Numbered from the stretch's first letter, positions 1 to 8,662 are shown. The stretch: 56,716 nt of DNA from an uncultured Rhodopila sp. (GCF_903915725.1 NZ_CAIWTY010000049.1:1-56716), one strand, 5' to 3'. The notes: generated by a model from the letters alone, not told the origin. Program-made: numbers and translations.

Positions 1-150
1 ATGACGAAACCGTCGGGGCCTTCGCCCGCCATGACGAAACCGTCGGGGCCTTCGCCCGCCATGACGAAACCGTCGGGGCCTTCGCCCGCCATGACGAAAC
101 CGTCGGGGCCTTCGCCCGCCATGACGAAACCGTCGGGGCCTTCGCCCGCC
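1..150 (+). repeat. Five tandem copies of a 30-bp unit within bchD
   Basis: Five identical head-to-tail 30-bp units start exactly at base 1 (1-30, 31-60, 61-90, 91-120, 121-150). A partial sixth follows (ATGACG at 151). Thirty is a multiple of three, so the array encodes the decapeptide MTKPSGPSPA repeated in frame. The unit contains a stretch close to the intergenic REP-like sequence at 4031-4050 (GCCTGCGCCCGCCATGACG versus GCCTTCGCCCGCCATGACG). The array may run further upstream, and the window edge may be an assembly edge caused by it. Confidence 0.95.
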
Positions 151-1362
151 ATGACGGATGGCGCCGCGAGCCGCGACGCGTCCGCCCCCGAAACCGCCAA
201 GATCATCGAAACACTTTGCGGCGTCGCCATGTCGCTCGGCGTTGAGTCGATCCGCGCGCCGCTGTTCGCCCTGCGTGCCGCCCGCATTGCCGCGGCGCAG
301 GATGGGCGCACCGAGCCGGATACGGACGACCTGTCGCTCGCCGTCGCGCTGGTCTACGGCCCGCGCGCCACCCGCCTGCCGCCGCAGGAGGAAGCCGAGG
401 CCCCGCCGGAACCCGAACCCCCGCCGGAAGACCAGCCCGAACCGCCGCCGCCGGACGATGAGGACCAGGAGCAAATTCCCGACCTGCCGCTGGAGGACAT
501 CGTGCTGGAAGCGGCCATCGCCGCCCTGCCGCCCGATTTGCTGGCGCAGCTTGCCTCGCTCAGCAACACCAAGGGCCAGGTTCGCATGCCCGGCCGTGTC
601 GGCCAGGCCAAGATGTCGCTGAAGCGCGGCCGCCCCATCGGCACCCGCCAGGGCGAGCCGAAAGGCGGTGCGAGGCTGCATCTGCTGGAAACCCTGAAAG
701 CCGCCGCCCCCTGGCAGACCCTGCGCCGCCGCGCGCCGGAGCATGGCCCGAAGCGCTTCGAGGTCCGGCGCGACGATTTCCGCATCATCCGTTTCCGCCA
801 GCGCATCGGCACCACGACGGTGTTCGCGGTTGACGCCTCCGGGTCCGCCGCGATGAACCGCCTCGGCGAGGCCAAGGGCGCGGTCGAGTTGCTGCTGGCC
901 GACTGCTACGTCCGCCGCGACCAGGTGGCGCTGATCGCCTTCCGCGGCACCGGCGCGCAGTTGCTGCTCGCGCCGACCGGATCGCTGCTGCGTGCCAAGC
1001 GCAGCCTGGCCGGGCTGCCGGGCGGCGGGCCGACGCCGCTCGCCGCCGGGATCGACGCGGCCGTGGCGCTGGCCGACGGTATCCGCCGCAGCGGACGGAC
1101 GCCGATCATCACCTTCCTCACCGATGCCCGCGCCAATATGACTCGCGACGGCACCGGCGGACGTCCGAAAGCCGAGGCTGAAGCCATGGAAAGCGCCCGC
1201 GCCCTGCGCGCAACCGGTATTGCCGCCTTGCTGGTGGATACCTCGCCGCGGCCCAACCCGTTCGCTCGCACCCTGGCGGCGGAAATGGGCGGGCGTTATG
1301 TGCCGCTGCCTTATGCCAACGCCGCGGCACTCACCAACGCCGTGCGGGCTGCCGCGGCATGA
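1..1362 (+). CDS. bchD: Magnesium chelatase subunit D, 5'-partial
   Basis: This is the C-terminal part of BchD, which with BchI and BchH inserts Mg2+ into protoporphyrin IX, the first committed step to bacteriochlorophyll. The visible reading frame is open from base 1, so the AAA+ core lies upstream. After an in-frame tandem repeat (first 50 codons) come a helical segment typical of the AAA+ lid (ending PRATRLP), a proline- and acid-rich linker (visible codons 126-165) and a VWA/integrin-I domain with the MIDAS motif DASGS at visible codons 278-282. The ending and its ATGA overlap with bchO fit a bchI-bchD-bchO order. The repeat just before the lid helices is abnormal for the family. It may disrupt or only extend the protein. 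Family assignment is firm; the true start cannot be seen. Confidence 0.93.
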   Translation: MTKPSGPSPAMTKPSGPSPAMTKPSGPSPAMTKPSGPSPAMTKPSGPSPAMTDGAASRDASAPETAKIIETLCGVAMSLGVESIRAPLFALRAARIAAAQDGRTEPDTDDLSLAVALVYGPRATRLPPQEEAEAPPEPEPPPEDQPEPPPPDDEDQEQIPDLPLEDIVLEAAIAALPPDLLAQLASLSNTKGQVRMPGRVGQAKMSLKRGRPIGTRQGEPKGGARLHLLETLKAAAPWQTLRRRAPEHGPKRFEVRRDDFRIIRFRQRIGTTTVFAVDASGSAAMNRLGEAKGAVELLLADCYVRRDQVALIAFRGTGAQLLLAPTGSLLRAKRSLAGLPGGGPTPLAAGIDAAVALADGIRRSGRTPIITFLTDARANMTRDGTGGRPKAEAEAMESARALRATGIAALLVDTSPRPNPFARTLAAEMGGRYVPLPYANAAALTNAVRAAAA

Positions 1363-2246
1363 GCGAACGTCTCTCTTGGGAACGCGACGGCCGCGACTGG
1401 CCGAACCGCGCATTCAGCCGCTTCATCGAGGCGGGCGGGCTGCGCTGGCATGTCCAGGTGATGGGGCAGGGGCCGGTGGCGCTGCTGTTGCATGGCACCG
1501 GGGCCTCGACGCACTCCTTCCGCGATCTGGCGCCGCTGCTGGCGAAGCGTTTTACCGTCGTGGCGCCGGACCTGCCGGGTCACGGCTTTACCGCGGTGCC
1601 GGCCTCGCAGGAGGGTTACACCCTGCCGGGCGTTTCCGCCGGCATCGGGGCGCTGCTGGATGCGCTTGGGCTGCGCGAGAAGGTTGTTGTTGCCGTCGGC
1701 CACTCGGCGGGGGCGGCGATCGCGCTGCGCATGTGCCTGGACGGGTTGATCGCGCCCGTCGCCGTCATCAGCCTGAACGGCGCGCTGCTGCCGTTCCCGG
1801 TGCCGAGCGGCATTGCCGGGTCCGCGGCGCGCTGGCTGTTCACCTCCGGCGTGGCGGCGCGGGTGTTCTCGTTCTTCGCCGGCACCGGCCCGACGGTCGA
1901 GCGGGTGATGCGGGGCACCGGGTCCGTGCTGGATGCCGATGGGGTGAAGTTCTACCGCCGTCTGGCTGTCAACCAGGGCCACGTCGCCGGGGCGATGGCG
2001 CTGATGGGCAACTGGGACCTGCATCCGCTGCTGGCCGATTTGCCGGGGTTGAAGACCAAGCTGGTGCTGGTGAACGGCAGCAAGGACGGGATGGTGCCGC
2101 CGGCCGAAGCCTCCCGCATCCGCGCGCTGCTGCCGCAGGCGGAACTGATTTCGCTGCACGGTCTGGGGCACCTTGCGCATGAGGAACGACCCGGCGAGAT
2201 TGCCGCATTGGTCGAAAGGATCGTGGCGCATGAAGCTCCCGGTTGA
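1359..2246 (+). CDS. bchO: Magnesium chelatase accessory alpha/beta hydrolase BchO
   Basis: This is an alpha/beta-hydrolase of 295 residues. It has the oxyanion-region HGTGAS motif near residue 46, the nucleophile elbow GHSAG with Ser116, and a C-terminal His in GLGHLAHEE. BchO is regularly encoded beside bchI and bchD in purple bacteria; its exact reaction in bacteriochlorophyll synthesis is not settled. The ATG at 1359 overlaps the bchD stop (ATGA), so the two are translationally coupled. Its own end overlaps the next gene by 17 bases. Position after bchD is the main reason for choosing bchO over a generic hydrolase. Confidence 0.88.
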   Translation: MSERLSWERDGRDWPNRAFSRFIEAGGLRWHVQVMGQGPVALLLHGTGASTHSFRDLAPLLAKRFTVVAPDLPGHGFTAVPASQEGYTLPGVSAGIGALLDALGLREKVVVAVGHSAGAAIALRMCLDGLIAPVAVISLNGALLPFPVPSGIAGSAARWLFTSGVAARVFSFFAGTGPTVERVMRGTGSVLDADGVKFYRRLAVNQGHVAGAMALMGNWDLHPLLADLPGLKTKLVLVNGSKDGMVPPAEASRIRALLPQAELISLHGLGHLAHEERPGEIAALVERIVAHEAPG

Positions 2247-3519
2247 TCACCCGCAGCGGATCGATCTCAACAACGAAGTCCACGCCAGGCCGCCGGAGCC
2301 GCTGGTCGCGCCCTCGCGGCTGTCCTACCTGGCGCTGATCTGCGACCCGGCGCAGCGGACGGAAAGCTGGCGGGCGGTGTCCGACCTGTGCGCGCGCTAC
2401 AAGGTCGATCCGCCGGAGAAGAATGCGCTGCATTTCAGCGCCTCGCTCGGGCCGTTCCGGCTGAAGTGGGAGCAGCATACCGAATTCGTCCGCTTCACCT
2501 TCATCGTGGAAGGCACCGTCGGCGATCCGTTCGAGCGGCCGGCGATCTCCGTGCTGCCGGAGGACTGGGTGGCGGCGCTGCCGGGGCAGGTGATCGTCGC
2601 CGCGCATGCCGCGCTGATCCGGGCCGAACCGGGGCCGATTGATTCTCGGGCGATCGGGAACCGGTGGTTCGACGGGAACGTGCCGATTGGCGCGGCGGTG
2701 TCGGGTGGGGCGGCGACGGCGCTGACCGATTTCCGCATCCATGGCGACGGGTTCAGCCGGCATCTGCTGTTCGATCACCACACAACGCCGTGGCAGGCCG
2801 GACGGATCATCCAGCGGCTGCTGGAGATCGACACCTACAAGATCATGGCGCTGCTGGCGCTGCCGGTGGCGCGCTCCGCCGCGCCGTTGCTGACCGCCTC
2901 CGGGATTGAACTGGCGGGAATTACCCGCTCGCTGGTGTCGGCGGACGAAACCACCGAGCCGGTGCTTTTGAACAGCCTGACTCGGCTCGAAGCGGACGTC
3001 GAGAACCAGCAGTCGGAGACGCGGTATCGCTTCAGTGCCGCCAACGCCTATTACGAACTGGTGCAGCGCCGGATCGATGAGCTACGCGAACAGCGCATCC
3101 AGGGCTTGCAGACGTTTCGGGAATTTACCGAGCGCCGGCTGGCTCCGGCGATGAACACGTGCCGATCGATCGCGGCGCGGCAGGAGTCGCTGTCGCAACG
3201 GGTTGGCCGGGCGACCCAGTTGCTGTCAACCCGGGTGGATCTGGCGCGGCAACGGCAGAACCAGGCGCTGCTGGCCTCGATGGACAGCCGGGCGCGGCTG
3301 CAGTTGCGGCTGCAAACGACGGTCGAGGGGCTGTCCGTTGCGGCGGTGACGTATTACGTGTCGGCGCTGGTGGGGCATGCGGCGGAGGCGCTGAAGGTGG
3401 AGGGCCTGCCGATCGAGCCGGACCTGGCGATTGGCATCAGTATTCCCATCGTTGCTTTGGTGGCGTGGTTCGGCATCCACCATATCCGCCGCAAGGTGAC
3501 CGGGCGGAGCGAGGAGTAG
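2230..3519 (+). CDS. DUF3422 family membrane-anchored protein
   Basis: The product of 429 residues begins MKLPVDHPQR with the LNNEVHARPP motif that marks the DUF3422 family (COG4949). A long soluble region is followed by a coiled-coil-like helix (about residues 270-370, rich in R, Q and L) and two hydrophobic segments near the C terminus, about residues 375-395 and 400-420. The function of the family is unknown. The ATG at 2230 is preferred over an earlier in-frame start at 2173 because the conserved N terminus starts there and it gives a short overlap with bchO. It is the third cistron of the bchD operon, but the family also occurs outside photosynthesis clusters. Confidence 0.85.
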   Translation: MKLPVDHPQRIDLNNEVHARPPEPLVAPSRLSYLALICDPAQRTESWRAVSDLCARYKVDPPEKNALHFSASLGPFRLKWEQHTEFVRFTFIVEGTVGDPFERPAISVLPEDWVAALPGQVIVAAHAALIRAEPGPIDSRAIGNRWFDGNVPIGAAVSGGAATALTDFRIHGDGFSRHLLFDHHTTPWQAGRIIQRLLEIDTYKIMALLALPVARSAAPLLTASGIELAGITRSLVSADETTEPVLLNSLTRLEADVENQQSETRYRFSAANAYYELVQRRIDELREQRIQGLQTFREFTERRLAPAMNTCRSIAARQESLSQRVGRATQLLSTRVDLARQRQNQALLASMDSRARLQLRLQTTVEGLSVAAVTYYVSALVGHAAEALKVEGLPIEPDLAIGISIPIVALVAWFGIHHIRRKVTGRSEE

Positions 3520-3765
3520 GTGCTGACCTCGCCGCATCTGATCGATGCGATCCTGCTGCTGACGGTGGTCGAGGTCATCGTCCTGGTGCGCTGGCGCGGG
3601 GTTCGCCGCCGGGTCGCCTGGGGCATGATCCTGCCCGGGATGTTCCTGCTGCTGGCATTGCGCGCGGCGCTGGCCGATGCGGCGTGGCCCTGGGTGCCGG
3701 CGGCGCTGACCGGCGCGCTGGTGGCCCATTCGGCGGAGCTTTGGGCACGGTTTCGGGGTAGTTAG
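3520..3765 (+). CDS. Small hydrophobic protein of unknown function
   Basis: This 81-residue product starts with GTG immediately after the stop of the DUF3422 gene (no intergenic base), so it is the last cistron of the bchD operon. It has two predicted membrane helices, about residues 8-22 and 32-52, joined by a basic stretch (RWRGVRRRV). A third weaker hydrophobic stretch follows (about 57-70). I do not recognise a family. High-GC codon use matches its neighbours, which supports a real gene. Confidence 0.6.
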   Translation: MLTSPHLIDAILLLTVVEVIVLVRWRGVRRRVAWGMILPGMFLLLALRAALADAAWPWVPAALTGALVAHSAELWARFRGS

Positions 3766-3781
3766 GGCATCGGCCTCTCAT

Positions 3782-4051
3782 CGTCATGATGCGCGCAGGC
3801 GCACCATCCACCCCTTGCGGTGCAGGTTGCGGCAAAGGCGTGGATGGCGGGCCTGCGCCCCATAGGCGTTAAAATAGTGCCGCGGCTGCTGCGTTTGTCC
3901 CCCCGTCATGGTGCGCGAAGGCGCACCATCTATGCCTTGCGGTGCGTGCCGCAGCAAAGGCGTGGATGCCGACCTTCGTCGGCATGACAGGGGGGAGCGG
4001 CAACCGCCGACCGCTATTTTAACGCGTATGGGGCCTGCGCCCGCCATGACG
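3782..4051. repeat. Cluster of three REP-like palindromic units (family A)
   Basis: Three related intergenic elements lie between the bchD operon and crtI: 3782-3874, 3905-3990 and 4014-4051. Each has arms of the type CGTCATG...GGCGGGC or GGTGCGC that pair with a partner arm ending CATGAC. The stretches 3846-3877 and 4014-4045 are near-perfect inverted copies, including TTAAAATAG facing CTATTTTAA. A related element is at 20236-20318. No gene is seen in 3766-4143. The cluster could also end transcription from the upstream operon. Confidence 0.8.
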
Positions 4052-4116
4052 TGGAAAGGGCGGTGTGTCCGAACGGCGTTTTCCGCACGTTCACGCGATA
4101 GTCCCTCTGGTCAGAG

Positions 4117-4134
4117 TGTCATCTTGCGTTTACA
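4117..4134. promoter_or_regulatory. PpsR/CrtJ-type operator upstream of crtI
   Basis: The sequence TGT-CATCTTGCGTTT-ACA matches the TGT-N12-ACA consensus bound by PpsR/CrtJ, the aerobic repressor of photosynthesis genes. It ends only 9 bases before the crtI ATG. The controlled promoter must therefore give a very short leader, or start slightly upstream. No ppsR gene is in this window, so the regulator is inferred. Confidence 0.7.
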
Positions 4135-4143
4135 CTGCACCGT

Positions 4144-5679
4144 ATGGATTTGTTGACAGACCCCCCGGCCGTCCCCCCCTCCAACGCCTCGCGCCTGCCC
4201 GGACGACACGCCGTCGTCATCGGCGCGGGCTTCGGCGGACTCGCCGGCGCCATCCGGCTTGGCGCGCGCGGCTATAGGGTCACCGTGCTGGAGAAGCTCA
4301 ACGCACCCGGCGGCCGGGCCTCGGTGTTCCGGCAGGATGGCTTCACCTTCGATGCCGGCCCGACGATCCTGACCGCGCCGTTCCTGCTGGAGGAACTCTG
4401 GACCCTGTGCGGCAAGACCATGTCGGACGACCTGACCCTGAAGCCGATGGAGCCGTTCTACCGGATCCGCTTCAACGACGGCACGACGTTCGATGCCAGC
4501 GGCGATCCCGTCCGCATGCGCGCCGAAGTCCAGCGCCTCGCCCCCGCCGACGTCGAGGGCTACGAGGCTTTCATGCGTATCGGCAAGGAGATCTGCAGCC
4601 TCGGCTTCGAGCAGCTCGGCGACTCGCCGTTCAACTCGATCATGGACATGGTGAAAGTCGCCCCCGATATGCTCCGGCTGGGAAGCCTGCGCAGCACCTA
4701 CGGCATGGTCGCCAGGTTCATCAAGGACGAGCGCCTGCGCATCGCCTTCAGCTTCCATCCACTGTTCATCGGCGGCAATCCGTTCACCGCCAGCGCCATC
4801 TACGCGATGATCCCGTATCTCGAACGGCGCTGGGGCGTGCATTTCGCCATGGGCGGCACCGGGCAGGCGGTCGCCGGCCTGGCCAAGCTGATCGCCGGGC
4901 AGGGCAACACCATCCGCTGCGGCGTCGAGGTCGAGCAGATCCTGGTCAGCAACGGCCGCGCCACCGGGGTGCGGCTGAAGGGCGGCGAGGTGATCGACGC
5001 CGACATCGTGGTCTCGAACGCCGATTCCGCCTTCACCTACCGCAAGCTGCTGCCGCCCGAGACGCGCAAGCGCTGGACCGACCGCAAGCTGGACCGGGCG
5101 CGCTACTCCATGAGCCTGTTCGTCTGGTATTTCGGCACCGACCGCCAATACCCCGACGTCCCGCACCACACCATCGCGCTCGGCCCGCGCTACAAGGGCC
5201 TGCTGACCGACGTGTTCACGCGCAAGGTGCTGGCGAAGGACTTCTCGCTGTATCTGCACCGCCCGACGGCAACCGATCCGTCCTTGGCGCCGGCTGGCTG
5301 CGATACGTTCTATGCGCTGTCGCCGGTGCCGAACCTGGGCGGCAAGACCGACTGGACGACCGAGGCCGAGCGCTACCGCCAGACCATCGAGGCGGAACTG
5401 TCCAAGACGCTGCTGCCGGACCTCGGCAAGCACGTGGTGACGTCGAAGCTGATGACGCCGCTGGATTTCCGCGACGGGCTGCTGTCGCTGCAGGGCGCGG
5501 CGTTCGGGCTGGAGCCTGTGCTGCTGCAGAGCGCCTGGTTCAGACCGCATAACAAAAGCGAAGATATCGCCGGCCTCTATCTGGTCGGCGCTGGCACACA
5601 TCCGGGCGCAGGTGTGCCGGGCGTCCTCTCGTCCGCTAAAGTCCTTGATCGCGTGGTCCCTCATGCCGCAACTCTCTAA
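4144..5679 (+). CDS. crtI: Phytoene desaturase CrtI
   Basis: This FAD-dependent desaturase of 511 residues introduces double bonds into phytoene (to neurosporene or lycopene). The N-terminal dinucleotide-binding motif VVIGAGFGGL is at about residues 22-31, followed by the EK...PGGRA segment typical of CrtI-type enzymes. The C terminus has the conserved GAGTHPGAGVPG stretch near residue 490. The ATG at 4144 follows a PpsR-type site and gives a 20-residue extension before the FAD motif. The end overlaps crtB by 17 bases. A second CrtI-like gene (crtD) is on the opposite strand in the same cluster. Position next to crtB marks this one as crtI. Confidence 0.96.
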   Translation: MDLLTDPPAVPPSNASRLPGRHAVVIGAGFGGLAGAIRLGARGYRVTVLEKLNAPGGRASVFRQDGFTFDAGPTILTAPFLLEELWTLCGKTMSDDLTLKPMEPFYRIRFNDGTTFDASGDPVRMRAEVQRLAPADVEGYEAFMRIGKEICSLGFEQLGDSPFNSIMDMVKVAPDMLRLGSLRSTYGMVARFIKDERLRIAFSFHPLFIGGNPFTASAIYAMIPYLERRWGVHFAMGGTGQAVAGLAKLIAGQGNTIRCGVEVEQILVSNGRATGVRLKGGEVIDADIVVSNADSAFTYRKLLPPETRKRWTDRKLDRARYSMSLFVWYFGTDRQYPDVPHHTIALGPRYKGLLTDVFTRKVLAKDFSLYLHRPTATDPSLAPAGCDTFYALSPVPNLGGKTDWTTEAERYRQTIEAELSKTLLPDLGKHVVTSKLMTPLDFRDGLLSLQGAAFGLEPVLLQSAWFRPHNKSEDIAGLYLVGAGTHPGAGVPGVLSSAKVLDRVVPHAATL

Positions 5680-6706
5680 TTCCGAAGCCGCCGATATGGC
5701 GGCCTGCCACGAACTGATCCGTGGCGGGTCGCTCAGCTTTCACGCCGCGTCGAGATTGTTGCCGCGGAAGATGCGCGATCCGGCGATCGCCTTGTATGCG
5801 TTCTGCCGTGAGGCGGACGACGTCATCGACAACGCGGTTGCCGGCAGCAACAGCCTGGGGTGGCTGCAGGAGCGGCTGGCGCTGATCTATGCCGGGCGGC
5901 CGATGGACGTGCCCGCGGATCGCGCCTTCGCCCGGATCGTCGATCGCTTCGCCATTCCGCGTGAATTGCCCGAGGCTTTGCTGGACGGCTTCGCCTGGGA
6001 CTCCGAAGGTCGGCGCTACAGGACGTTCTCCGACGTGCGCGCCTATTCGGTGCGGGTCGCTGGCACGGTGGGCGCCATGATGGCGGTGCTGATGGGGGTG
6101 CGGGACGCCGAGCGGATGGCCTCCGCCGTCGATCTCGGCGTGGCGATGCAACTGTCCAATATCGCCCGCGACGTGGGTGAGGATGCCCGCAACGGGCGGT
6201 TGTACCTGCCGATGGACTGGATGATTGAGGCCGGGGTCGATCCGGACGAATTCCTCGCCGCACCGGCTTACTCCGAGGCGATTGGCAGCATCGTGCACCG
6301 GCTGCTGTATGCCGCCGAGGGCTATTATGGCTCCGCCAGCGCCGGGATTGCGCGGCTGCCGATGAATTGCCGGTTCGGCATTGGCGCCGCCGGCCTGCTG
6401 TATGCCGAAATCGGCCGGGAAGTGGCGCGGCGCGGGATGGATTCGATCTCCGGGCGTGCCGTGGTGTCCGGGCGGCGCAAGGTCTGGGTGCTGGCGAGCG
6501 GACTCGGCGACATTGCGTTCTCGGGACGGTCGCTGTCGCCGCAGCCGGTGCCGGAAGGTTTATTTTTAGTGGATGCGGTTGTGCAAAATACTCCCCGCAC
6601 CATCATAGATCAGAGAGCCAGGCCCTGGTGGGCGGTGGGCGATCGGCTGGTATGGACGATGGATTTGTTCGCCAGCCTGGAAGAGCGGGGGCGCGTAAGA
6701 CCCTAG
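5663..6706 (+). CDS. crtB: Phytoene synthase CrtB
   Basis: Phytoene synthase condenses two GGPP molecules to phytoene. The 347-residue product has both Asp-rich Mg-diphosphate motifs: DDVID at residues 52-56 and DVGED at 170-174 within the conserved NIARDVGEDARNGRLYLP block. The ATG at 5663 overlaps the end of crtI, indicating translational coupling. An in-frame start at 5612 would add residues unlike the family and is rejected. The C terminus continues into a small-protein gene 14 bases downstream. Confidence 0.96.
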   Translation: MPQLSNSEAADMAACHELIRGGSLSFHAASRLLPRKMRDPAIALYAFCREADDVIDNAVAGSNSLGWLQERLALIYAGRPMDVPADRAFARIVDRFAIPRELPEALLDGFAWDSEGRRYRTFSDVRAYSVRVAGTVGAMMAVLMGVRDAERMASAVDLGVAMQLSNIARDVGEDARNGRLYLPMDWMIEAGVDPDEFLAAPAYSEAIGSIVHRLLYAAEGYYGSASAGIARLPMNCRFGIGAAGLLYAEIGREVARRGMDSISGRAVVSGRRKVWVLASGLGDIAFSGRSLSPQPVPEGLFLVDAVVQNTPRTIIDQRARPWWAVGDRLVWTMDLFASLEERGRVRP

Positions 6707-6720
6707 AACAGGAGGCTGAC

Positions 6721-7092
6721 ATGCACGGCTGGCTGGGATTAGCGATGATTCCGTTGGGGCTGGGGATGGCTTTCGCGGCGTTCATGAAACGCCGCAGCCG
6801 GATGACAACCGTGACACCGGCCGGACAGATCAGACCGGAGTTCGCCATGATGGGCGAGATCATGCGGCCGGTCGTGCTGTTTGTCGTCGGTATTTTCGCT
6901 CTCGAGATGGTGCTGCTGTATTTCGTGTTCGGCGGTGCGAAGTTCCTGACGGCGCTGGATTTCGGCGGCGTTATGTTCCTGCTGGCGACGTATACGGGGT
7001 ATCTGCTGGTTTCGACATCGAAGCAGACTCCGGTGCCGGTGGTTGAACCGTCCGGCGAGGCGGATGGTTCGAGCGTGCAGACCGCCGCATGA
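6721..7092 (+). CDS. Small membrane protein downstream of crtB, unknown
   Basis: This 123-residue protein has a good ribosome site (AGGAGG, 5 bases before the ATG). It has about three hydrophobic segments: residues 3-20, 48-68 and 80-100. Between the first two is a basic stretch (KRRSRM). The C-terminal 20 residues are polar. I do not recognise a family. It follows crtB by 14 bases and overlaps the next micro-ORF by ATGA, so it is probably cotranscribed with crtIB. Confidence 0.65.
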   Translation: MHGWLGLAMIPLGLGMAFAAFMKRRSRMTTVTPAGQIRPEFAMMGEIMRPVVLFVVGIFALEMVLLYFVFGGAKFLTALDFGGVMFLLATYTGYLLVSTSKQTPVPVVEPSGEADGSSVQTAA

Positions 7093-7235
7093 GCCTGCCG
7101 AGCGGCGGGCAATGGGAATCGGTCATTGGGGTCCTGGTGCTGGGGCTCCTGATCTGGGAACTCCGCAGCCTGCGGCGGACGCAGCGGGACGATCGGGAGA
7201 AGGCGCGGCAGGCTGAGGTCGAGCCGCCGGAATGA
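7089..7235 (+). CDS. 48-residue single-span membrane micro-protein
   Basis: This short frame starts with an ATG that overlaps the upstream stop (ATGA) and ends TGA at 7233-7235. It encodes one membrane helix (VIGVLVLGLLIWEL, about residues 12-25), then a strongly charged tail (RSLRRTQRDDREKARQ). The layout resembles small accessory proteins of membrane complexes, but no family is recognised. Support comes from the coupled start and the clear helix-plus-charged-tail design. Confidence 0.5.
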   Translation: MSLPSGGQWESVIGVLVLGLLIWELRSLRRTQRDDREKARQAEVEPPE

Positions 7236-7276
7236 TTGGCGGGTCTGGGGCTATCGTCGATGCCGGCTGATTTAGG

Positions 7277-8101
7277 TCATGGCCAGAGCGGGGCCGCTTC
7301 GGCCGGCAGTCGCTGCCAGATATCTTCGACGCCGATCGGCAATTGAATGCCCATCCGATTCACGAGCACGTCGCGCAGATCTTCGGGCGACGTAAGGGTA
7401 CGGTGTTCCGTGCCATCCGGACCGTGGATCGAAAGCGATGCGTTCAGCAGGTTCAGCCGGAATGCGCCGACGATCCTGGCGGCGACCAGATTGCGCACGA
7501 AACGTGTTTTCGGATGCGTGGCGGTGAACCAGTTTGCCATCTCGAAGTCGCCCTGCGCCGCCGGTGTCAGGGTGAGGCGATACATCCCCTCCCACCCGTC
7601 GGCGAGACGCATTTGGGTTTCCACGACACCGTCGTGCCGGACGACCCGGTAGACGCCGTGCGGTGTGGTCTGTGGGGCGTCGTCGTCCAGACGGAGCGGC
7701 GAGGTGTAGGTTTGTCCGCCGAAGCCGACATCGGCCAGATAGTCGCCCTGGGGCAGATGCACCAGCGTCAGCCGATGCGTCGGTGGCGCCGATCGGCCCG
7801 GGGACATCCAGACGACGCGGGCGGCGAGAGGTTCGGCGTGAAAGCCGATCGCCTGCAGCACGTTCAGGAAGAGGGCGTTCTGCTCGTGGCAATAGCCGCC
7901 GCGGCGTTGCTGCACGAGCTTTGACTGGATCGATTGGATGTCGATCGAAACGGGCCTGCCGAGGAAGGGATCGAGACCTTCAAAGGGGATTTGCGCCGGA
8001 TGTTTGGCGTGCAGTGCGGTCAGGACAGCCAGCGTCGGTTGGCTCGGACCAGTGTAGCCGATGCGCTCGAAGTATGATTGCAGGTCGATGCCGGTGACCA
8101 T
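7277..8101 (-). CDS. nat: Arylamine N-acetyltransferase
   Basis: The enzyme transfers acetyl from acetyl-CoA to arylamines or hydrazines. The 274-residue protein shows the Cys-His-Asp triad of the family: Cys71 in RRGGYCHEQN, His109 in THRLTLV and Asp124 in YLADVGFGG. Length and motif order are normal. It is a lone gene between convergent and noncoding DNA. The ATG at 8101 lies 11 residues before the conserved YFERIGY-like start, as in other family members. Confidence 0.92.
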   Translation of the reverse strand: MVTGIDLQSYFERIGYTGPSQPTLAVLTALHAKHPAQIPFEGLDPFLGRPVSIDIQSIQSKLVQQRRGGYCHEQNALFLNVLQAIGFHAEPLAARVVWMSPGRSAPPTHRLTLVHLPQGDYLADVGFGGQTYTSPLRLDDDAPQTTPHGVYRVVRHDGVVETQMRLADGWEGMYRLTLTPAAQGDFEMANWFTATHPKTRFVRNLVAARIVGAFRLNLLNASLSIHGPDGTEHRTLTSPEDLRDVLVNRMGIQLPIGVEDIWQRLPAEAAPLWP

Positions 8102-8272
8102 GCCTTGGTGCTTTCCACATAGTCGGTTTCTACAGCCGGTTGACGGGACGGTGTTTATGCGAACGGGGGCGGCGGGGAAAGCTTTGAATGTGCAGGTAGG
8201 ACTATCAAGTATGCGGATGGGACGGATTTCCTGGCATGTCTCGGTTGGAGTCTGCGTTTTCCGGATTTTGGA

Positions 8273-8538
8273 AACGCAGATGAACGCGGATGAACGCAGA
8301 TGGACGCAGATAACGGGGGATGATTGAGAGGTCCGTATTTTGTCGATGCTGGTCTCCGATCAGGACTCCAGGGTAAGACTTCTTTGCTTTGACTCCGAAG
8401 TAATCGTTCTTCAGATTCAACAGTGCATCTAATTGTTGTGTCTCAGCTTGGGGGTTCAGTCCAGCAGTCCAGATTGCATCTGCGTTTATCTGCGTTTATC
8501 TGCGTTTATCTGCGTTCATCCGCGTTCATCTGCGTTTC
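8273..8538. repeat. Inverted blocks of a 10-bp repeat (TGCGTTTATC type)
   Basis: At 8481-8538 there are about six head-to-tail copies of a 10-bp unit, TGCGTTTATC varying to TGCGTTCATC and CGCGTTCATC. At 8273-8314 about four copies run in the opposite orientation (AACGCAGATG, AACGCGGATG). The two blocks flank about 165 bases of lower-GC DNA, so together they could form a large hairpin. Short frames here encode peptides made only of the repeat and are not credible genes. The rest of 8102-8660 shows no gene. Confidence 0.8.
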
Positions 8539-8662
8539 TCACACAGCTTCGCCACACTCGGAAGCCTAAATCCGGATCGAACCGTAATGGAACCTGGCAA
8601 ACGCGATGGAGGCAGCGTGCGGACATAGCTCGGTCTCGCCGGTCGTATCTAGGAAAAAATGC

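Noticed and set aside
1..150. The five 30-bp tandem copies as a CRISPR array
   Set aside because: Units are contiguous with no variable spacers and lie inside a coding frame. No cas genes are present.
8205..8570. Short frames around the decamer repeats
   Set aside because: They encode only the repeat-derived peptide (SAFIRVHLRF type) with no start signals.
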